Source of the DNA: Theristus sp. LFF4_11
Lineage: Eukaryota > Nematoda > Chromadorea > Monhysterida > Xyalidae
Reading direction: 5' to 3'
DNA length: 26,308 nucleotides
Assembly: GCA_030248135.1 (NCBI GenBank)
Contig: JASANC010002270.1
Location: 1-26,308 of the forward strand
This document shows positions 20,924 to 26,308 of this stretch, in pieces (the stretch's first letter is position 1; every line of letters starts with the position of its first letter). A program made the position numbers and the translations under genes. The notes under the pieces were generated by a model. It was not told the DNA's origin. It searched no databases and worked only from the letters and a program-made list of their open reading frames with translations.

Positions 20924-22510
20924 TCAATCAGCACGCGACTTCCGCAAACGTTCCGCATCCATTTCGTCGCGCACCGATTTCACCTTGGTCTTAAAGCCGG
21001 GCGTGTCCTCATACTCGGCATACTTCGGGTAGTGCTGTTCAGCGTCGAGCACCGTTTCGTCCGCTTGCACGTGCGGGTATTTCGGTTTGTCAGCAGCAGC
21101 AGCGGTGCCCGTGTCCGGCGGCGAGGCGAGCGTCTCGCGGGCAGCCCTGGCCGCCGCAGCGTGCACGTCGTGCGCCTTTGCCGCCGCTTGCCGCCGGAGC
21201 TCGTCACGATCGTACGCCTCTTGTTGCTCCATTGTCGGCGGCTCCTGCAGCGAAAAAACGTTGGCTGCACTGCACTTAAGGCCCGTTGATACCTGACGTA
21301 TGCGCATACGGCACCGCACGTCACGTCTTGTTAGGTCCCGTGTTACGGCATACTACCGTTCATACAGACGTATGCATGTACGGCACGTAACGTCAGATCT
21401 CGTGTTATTGCATACTACCGTTCATACCTGACGTATCTAGATACGTCTGCATACGTCAGGTATAAACGGGCCTTACATTCGAACTCTAAATTACAGGCAA
21501 TCAGCTGATTGGTTGGTGATACCGCACGCACGCACGCTTTCTGTGCAGGCATTGCTGTGGACGCGGAGTTGGTTTCCACAGAAAGCAGGCATCACCCGAT
21601 CACCAACCAACCAATCAGTGGATTGCTGGTAATTAGGAGTTCTACAGTAATCAGCATACTTTGGGCGGAATTTCCCGCTCGCTAACCGGTTGCAGAAAAC
21701 ACCAAAATACGGACGGTGCACCGTGCCCTTTGGTGTATGGGGCGCATTGTTCGGCGGCTTTTAGTGCCTTTGCCACGAGTGTAACAGGCAGCCTCTAAAT
21801 GCTGCTACGTCGAAATGAGACGCCACACATTTTGGCGTTGCGTTTGTTCAAGCAATCAGTGCTCTCGTCCCCGTTCACCAGAACGTCACCCCCAAACGGA
21901 CCTGGATTCGTTTGCGCAGCCAGTCCTCCCAGAGCGGATGCATTCGCTCATAATCGTCCGAGTGACCGCCCGGTGCGAAACCTCTGAAAGCCAAAACAGG
22001 ATTGTTCGATTTCAAGCGTGACAATGGCCATCGATAACCGCACCACACAGCAACAGACAAAACTGCAAAAACATGTGACATTTGTGCATGCTCCGGCAAA
22101 ATGATTGGCTGCATTCGAACTGCGTTACTTCGATCAACAAGCCAAAATTGAAAAGCAGCCAATCAGCTCGTTCAACCAGTCTTTTTCACAGTTCGACCTT
22201 TAAATTACAGGCTATCAGCTAATTGATTGGTGGTCACTCATGTGTGATCATGCCATCGCCATGCGTTCTGGTGCAGGTAACGGGTGATCACCAACCAGTC
22301 AGCTGACAGCTCACAATTCAGAATTTCGACTACATATTCAGTGATAAATCCACTGCCGCCTCGCCCGTACCTGTCCGTACCACGCGTCTGCTGCTCCTGC
22401 TTGAAAAACACATTTCCGTATTTGTCTTTTCCGACGACGACGCGTTCATGTCGCCGCAGTGATCTCCAGAAATTATTCCACAGTTGCACTAGTGGTCCTG
22501 GCCGCGACAT
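20924..22510 (-). CDS. NDUFAF2: NDUFAF2 (mimitin/B17.2L) complex I assembly factor, three exons
   Basis: NDUFAF2 is a matrix protein related to complex I subunit NDUFA12. It binds a late assembly intermediate of complex I. Exons inferred: 22510-22371, 21983-21902 and 21244-20924. Donors are gtacgg and gtccgt, acceptors are tttcag and gctgcag, and phases 2 and 0 agree, giving 180 residues (human about 169). Exon 1 has LWNNFWRSLRRHERVVVGKD and KYGNVFF, the FGN-type motif of the family. Exon 2 has the tryptophan block HPLWEDWLRKRIQ, corresponding to the human EWEAWIRR. Exon 3 opens EPPTMEQ, like human PPTMEE, and ends in a charged, Ala-rich tail. The inner ATG at 22510 is chosen; one at 22573 would add an unlikely leader. 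The tail is less conserved, so the family call rests mainly on exons 1 and 2 and PPTMEQ. Introns carry MITEs and a palindromic element. Confidence 0.87.
21278..21474. mobile_element. AAGGCCCG-family palindromic element (best copy)
   Basis: About 197 bp with inverted ends AAGGCCCGTTGATACCTGAC and GTCAGGTATAAACGGGCCTT. The interior repeats CATACTACCGTTCATAC(C/A) and many ACGT-centred words. It sits in NDUFAF2 intron 2, between the exon 3 acceptor and a MITE. Confidence 0.75.
21475..21647. mobile_element. pogo/mariner-like MITE in NDUFAF2 intron 2
   Basis: The ends are CATTCGAACTCTAAATTACA and its inverse near 21628-21647, with inner AATCAGCTGATTGGTTGG and its inverse. It is the mirror of 471-640. 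Confidence 0.75.
22188..22332. mobile_element. pogo/mariner-like MITE in NDUFAF2 intron 1
   Basis: A family member with ends CAGTTCGACCTTTAAATTAC and CACAATTCAGAATTTCGAC, and inner inverted CAGCTAATTGATTGGTGGTC. It lies about 40 bases from the exon 1 donor. Confidence 0.7.
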
Positions 22511-22616
22511 CGCTATGCCGATCGGTGTCAAATTACGAGTGAAAAAATGGTCAAAACGGAAAGCAAAAACCACTAAAAGTTATGACCATGATGAGAGACC
22601 TGCTCATTGTACAGTA

Positions 22617-22766
22617 CAGTCTAACTCTATAACATATCCGACCAGCTGATTGGATGATGCATGCAGTCTCTGTGCATGGATTGCTGTGGAGGCGGAGTTT
22701 GGTCTGCACAGCCATCACGTGATCACCAACCAATCAGCTAGTTGGATATGTTGTCGCGTTAGACTG
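22617..22766. mobile_element. pogo/mariner-like MITE
   Basis: Starts CAGTCTAACTCTATAACATA after TA and ends GTTAGACTG. The inner palindrome TGATTGG / CCAATCA is shared with the family. It is immediately upstream of NDUFAF2. Confidence 0.75.
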
Positions 22767-22818
22767 CACTTGGTATCAACAAAAACCAGAAAAGGGGCAT
22801 TCGTGAAGCAGTATTTAG

Positions 22819-22860
22819 TGATCGCGCCGCTATGTTTTATGATCGCGCCGCTATGTTTTA
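22819..22860 (+). repeat. 21-bp tandem duplication
   Basis: TGATCGCGCCGCTATGTTTT plus A occurs twice in direct succession. Confidence 0.85.
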
Positions 22861-23580
22861 ACATAGCTACGCGGTGGGGCTTCACCAATTAATGCTTCAA
22901 GAATGCCGCTGAAGTCAACAACCGAAAAGTCAACGGTTTCTTGTGCATTGCAATGCCCAACACCGAATTTCGAGAAAAACTCCTTTTTTATTTTTGGGTT
23001 GGTTTCAGAAAACAGGCTGAAAATGACAATTATCGTTAAAGCAGTTTGGCCATTTCATGTCACGAAAATATCAACGAGCATTTCAGCAACAAAATGACAA
23101 GAGGTACGGGGAAAATGTCAAGTGAAACAACACGCGCAGAATTGTCTGAGTTGCAGAAACAGTTGATAAACGCAAACAAACGCGAATCACAGCCGTAAAA
23201 TCAAACAAAAGCCGAATCGACCAAGTGAGCATACGATAAGCAGCAAACGGAAATCCGAAGAGGAGCATCAAAAACCAACACAACAAAAAAATAATAAAGC
23301 GGGAATTTCGGAAATAAATTTACAAATGGAAAGAAGTATCACTAAAAATCCGGTTCAGGCAAGAAAAGGAATTCAATCAAGGCACAGTATTGGGGAACCC
23401 AGAAAAATTCCCCTGTGGTTCCAACTGATTATGATTGGCCCCATTCACAATTCATCATTTCCATGCGATTTCGGTTGCTTATCCAATTGCGGTGCTGGAT
23501 CACGGCTCTGGAAAAAAGACCAACAGACAGAGACATAAACTGCGCAAAAAGAGTCGCAAAATCAACCAATCTTACAATTA

Positions 23581-23740
23581 CAGTCGAACTTTAAATCATA
23601 GACAATCAGCCGATTGGTAGGGGATGCACGTGTGATGTGTGCATTCTGTGCGAGGGCAGAGTCTGTCCCACATAGAAAGCATGCATCACACGTGTGTGCA
23701 CCAACCAATCAGCTGATAGCCACAAATTAGAGTTCGCCCC
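23581..23740. mobile_element. pogo/mariner-like MITE overlapping the EOGT 3' end
   Basis: Starts CAGTCGAACTTTAAATCATA after TA at 23579-23580. Its other end decays near 23740 (minus strand GGCGAACTCTAATTTGTGG). It supplies the last residues and stop codon of the EOGT-like reading frame. Confidence 0.75.
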
Positions 23741-26094
23741 CGTGCCTGATCATAATGCCGTGCGCAATTTGCGTCCGAGCGAGCGCGAACAAACTCCGGA
23801 TGGCGTTTCACGGTGTCGACCATCTCCAGCAGAATACGCATGAATTCAGCGACGTCGAACGAATAATTCGTGAACTTCTTGTGCGGTGTGCCGTCACGCG
23901 GATGCTTGCCCTGAAGATGCGCTACTTGCCAGCGGTTTTTTCTTCACTTTTCTGTTTTCAATAGAATTGCGATTTCAGTAGCCTATCCATTCGAACGTGT
24001 CGGACCGAAACGATATCATGTGCCCCAAAACTCATCGCTTGTCAAACAAGCCGGACTTTTAGTTTCACTGATCTTCTTACAGTCTAACTCTATAAATTAT
24101 GGGGAATCAGCTGATTGGTTGGGATTACGGTATGCATGCTTTCTATGTAAACCAAACTCCGCCCCCACAGCAATGCCTGAACAGAAAGCATGCATACCGT
24201 AATCGCAAGCAACCAATCAGCTGATTCCCCATAATTTAGAGTTCGACTGTATGTGTGTGAAAAAAAACACGAAAAAGTGCGCCTGTTCGTGACCAACACC
24301 AACGCTCTTTCACAGCAAAGGACATTTCGGATCACCAGGTTGCAAACAAATTTACTTCAAATTAGACAAAATTAAATAACACTTTAAAATAGAATTCGAC
24401 GAACGGGTCCCTGTTGAACGAGTTTCTCCTGCTTCTCCCAGGTTCTGTAGTTCAGTCCACGCAAGCGCGCCAGATCATAGTAGCAACCGCGGTCGTCGCA
24501 ATTGTAACTGCAAAAAGCGCAAAAGACCTCTGAGACACTGAAAAGCGGACATTTATCCTGCAAAAAGTACACAAAAACCTGGGAACCGCACCCTTACATC
24601 TCGAAAACACCCGCCCAGTCGGGCAGGAACAACAGGTGCGTCAGGCCGGAGCCGTGCATGCTCATGAAGACGTCGCTGTCGTGCGTCATTGCGATCTGCT
24701 CCAGAAATGGCGGCGAGTACCTGCGGGAAGGATAGAAAATTTTGCGAAAATCATCCGAACATAGCAAAATTATGAGAAATTGACCAACAGTGTATCAACT
24801 GAATCGAATAAGAAGTTTGGAGTATGCAATCTGGAAGTTGACGTACGGTTTGTACACGACACGTTTGAATTCCAGTTCCGGCACGGTCTCTATCGCTCGA
24901 ATGATCTGATTAACAAAACATTGCAATTTTTTCAATACAAAACACAGTCCACTTTTCCTCGAATTACCTCGCGTTCGTTCAGAATATTGCGAAACTCGGT
25001 GTCCCTTGACAGCAGCGTGACGCGAACTCTGTCCTTGCGTGGTGCCGGCTGACTGATGTTCAGTCGATGTAGTAGGAATTTAGAAAACCACCGAAACATC
25101 GCGCTACCAGAGCAGTCGCCATCGACCTAAAATACCACAGTTGCAATGACTGAACACTCTCGAACCGGAGAAATGAAACAAACCACAGTCGAACTCTAAA
25201 TTATAGGGAATCAGCTGATTCGTTGTTGATTACGGTATGCATGCTTTCTGTGCAAACCAAACTCCGCCCCCACGGCAATGCCTGCACAGAAAACATGCAT
25301 CAGTTGACCATCAACGAATCAGCTGATTGTCTATAATTTATAGTTCGACTGTAAAAACGATGCATTTTCAACCATTGTCCGTGTACTTCATTACAAACAA
25401 CTAAAAATTCAGATTCAGCACGTTGACTAGTTGCGTTTCACTATGACAACCAATAAAAGCGCTCAATTCGAAACAGCCACACAAAAACAACACAAATTCC
25501 GCCAGACTCAAGACTGTCGAGCCGAGCGCAACATCAGTTTATTTTGCAATTAGGTACTGGTTGATGATCACGTGTGGTGATGCATGCAACCTGTGCAGTC
25601 TCCACAGTAACGCCCGCCCACACGGAATGCATGCGCAACAGGTGGTCACCAACCAATCAGCTAACTACATATGATATAGAAGAAACAGACTGCAAAAGTT
25701 TACAATAAAGGCCCGTTTATAACTGACTTATGCAGTTGTACGTCCTTGTATGTCGGGTAGGAACGACAGTATGCAATAAACCGAGACCTGACCTGACAAT
25801 GACGTGCCGCACATGCATACGCGTGTATGGTGCACAATAGGCCAAAACACGTGACCTGACGTGCCGTGACGTGCCGTCTGCGCATACGTCAGGTATAAAC
25901 GAGCCTCAAGCGCAACGCACACGATCGAGGTGTTGAAGGAGCAATCCGAAGCGTTGCCGTGCCAGTTTCGGCAACAGTGCGTTGCGGAAGCGAGACACGC
26001 TTTCCGTCAAGTGACACGGCAATTCAATCGGCTTGTGTCGACTGAACGCCCGCCAGGTGGCGCAGAGCATTCGGTCGGCAAAGCCGTGCGGGTG
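23686..26094 (-). CDS. EOGT: EOGT-like EGF-domain O-GlcNAc transferase (GT61), C-terminal exons
   Basis: EOGT transfers GlcNAc to Ser/Thr of secreted EGF repeats (e.g. Notch) in the ER. Inferred exons, read on the minus strand: 26094-25921, 25126-24968, 24905-24847, 24720-24598, 24507-24405 and 23910-23686. Phases agree at every junction (0, 0, 2, 2, 0). The donor at 24405 (gttcgt) is weak and least certain. About 280 residues are covered, roughly the C-terminal half of a protein of about 520. Diagnostic blocks in order: [81 protein letters not shown] and [12 protein letters not shown]. Upstream exons lie past the window edge. Introns hold two MITE copies and an AAGGCCCG element. The last 17 codons and the stop come from a MITE, and no KDEL/HDEL-type ER-retention end is visible. 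Confidence 0.9.
24080..24249. mobile_element. pogo/mariner-like MITE (well-preserved reference copy)
   Basis: 170 bp, flanked by TA on both sides (24078-24079 and 24250-24251). The ends are CAGTCTAACTCTATAAATTA and its inverse, and the whole element is nearly palindromic around the CCGCCCCCACAGCAATG centre. The terminal CAGTC(G/T)AACTCT with TA duplication is typical of pogo/Tc1-mariner elements. It sits in an EOGT intron. Confidence 0.85.
25186..25351. mobile_element. pogo/mariner-like MITE in EOGT intron
   Basis: 166 bp, ends CAGTCGAACTCTAAATTATA and its inverse. Its centre is nearly the same as that of the copy at 24080-24249, so the two are recent relatives. Confidence 0.85.
25552..25670. 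mobile_element. Decayed or divergent MITE
   Basis: The inner features of the family are present (TGATCACGTG, GCATGCA on both sides, ACCAACCAATCAGCTAA). The standard CAGTCGAACTC ends are not clear. Confidence 0.5.
25708..25906. mobile_element. AAGGCCCG-family palindromic element in EOGT intron
   Basis: Starts AAGGCCCGTTTATAACTGAC and ends GCATACGTCAGGTATAAACG-AGCCT. It lies only about 14 bases inside the intron from the donor at 25920. Confidence 0.75.
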
Positions 26095-26308
26095 CTGCAA
26101 AAAAAGATAAGACATCGTCACACGCTCACGTCATCCATCACATCACATCCAGTGGTAAGTAATCATATACCCGTGCCGTGCGGCGGTTACGGTGGAACGT
26201 GGTACGCACGAGCTTGGTTGGAGCATGGCGACGCAAAATCGGGTGCGCCACTTTAGCGCAGTAGCGGCCAACGAGCATGGCAGCAACGAAATGCCGCACC
26301 TGTTCCCG
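26095..26308 (-). other. Presumed EOGT intron and unresolved upstream sequence
   Basis: A pyrimidine-rich tract and TTGCAG acceptor precede the exon at 26094. An open stretch on the minus strand from the window edge to about 26168 could be an exon (possible donor gtatat), but I could not align it with the expected EOGT region. It is left unassigned. Confidence 0.3.

Larger units (their letters stand above)
22511..23580. other. Intergenic region between NDUFAF2 and EOGT-like genes
   Basis: It contains the NDUFAF2 5' region, one MITE (22617-22766) and a perfect 21-bp tandem duplication (22819-22860, unit starting TGATCGCGCCGC). The remainder, about 22870-23580, is AT-rich without a recognisable gene. 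Confidence 0.5.

Noticed and set aside
25930..26256. A 108-codon plus-strand open frame
   Set aside because: It is antisense to the EOGT exon at 25921-26094 and its splice acceptor, with no independent support.

Overview
The window is animal nuclear DNA, most likely from an invertebrate. The evidence is intron-split genes with GT/AG boundaries, replication-dependent histone genes that end in the metazoan 3' stem-loop, and a dense load of DNA transposons, MITEs and satellite DNA. I cannot name the species.

The main architecture is a very large inverted duplication. The left arm (1 to about 8213) is the reverse complement of the right arm (about 16454 to 22114), with a unique core of about 8.2 kb between them. 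Each arm carries a copy of NDUFAF2 (complex I assembly factor), a copy of ATPAF2/ATP12 (F1-ATPase assembly factor) and a histone H4 gene. The gene models were built by joining exons with compatible phases and comparing them with what I know of the families. The left arm holds an apparently intact 292-residue ATPAF2 (1632-3852, +) but a frameshifted NDUFAF2 relic (135-1179). The right arm holds an apparently intact 180-residue NDUFAF2 (20924-22510, -) but an ATPAF2 copy (18329-20474, -) stopped by a 2-bp deletion. The loss is therefore reciprocal. Both H4 genes (4060-4371 - and 17810-18121 +) are intact and encode the same protein.

The left arm carries two insertions that the right arm lacks: a 1521-bp hAT element (5014-6534, 8-bp target duplication) and a 954-bp CAC-ended element (6548-7501, 3-bp duplication). 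The right arm keeps the empty sites. Inserted plus duplicated bases total 2486, exactly the coordinate offset between the arms across this region.

The core (8214-16453) contains the 3' end of a non-LTR retrotransposon, a dimeric satellite of about 267 bp in three blocks of alternating orientation, and a histone H2B-H3 pair (10704-11918, +) set between satellite blocks. It also holds G-rich tracts, an orphan cluster of histone-promoter-like motifs, and a nested insertion. A long-inverted-repeat foldback element lies exactly at the inner edges of both arms.

To the right of the palindrome, the minus strand holds the C-terminal exons of an EOGT-type (GT61) O-GlcNAc transferase (23686-26094). Its stop codon lies inside a MITE. 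A pogo/mariner-like MITE family of about 165 bp and a palindromic family with TIR AAGGCCCGTTTATACCTGAC are scattered through introns and spacers. In the right arm NDUFAF2 and ATPAF2 lie in tandem on one strand, about 450 bp apart, and ATPAF2 converges on H4.
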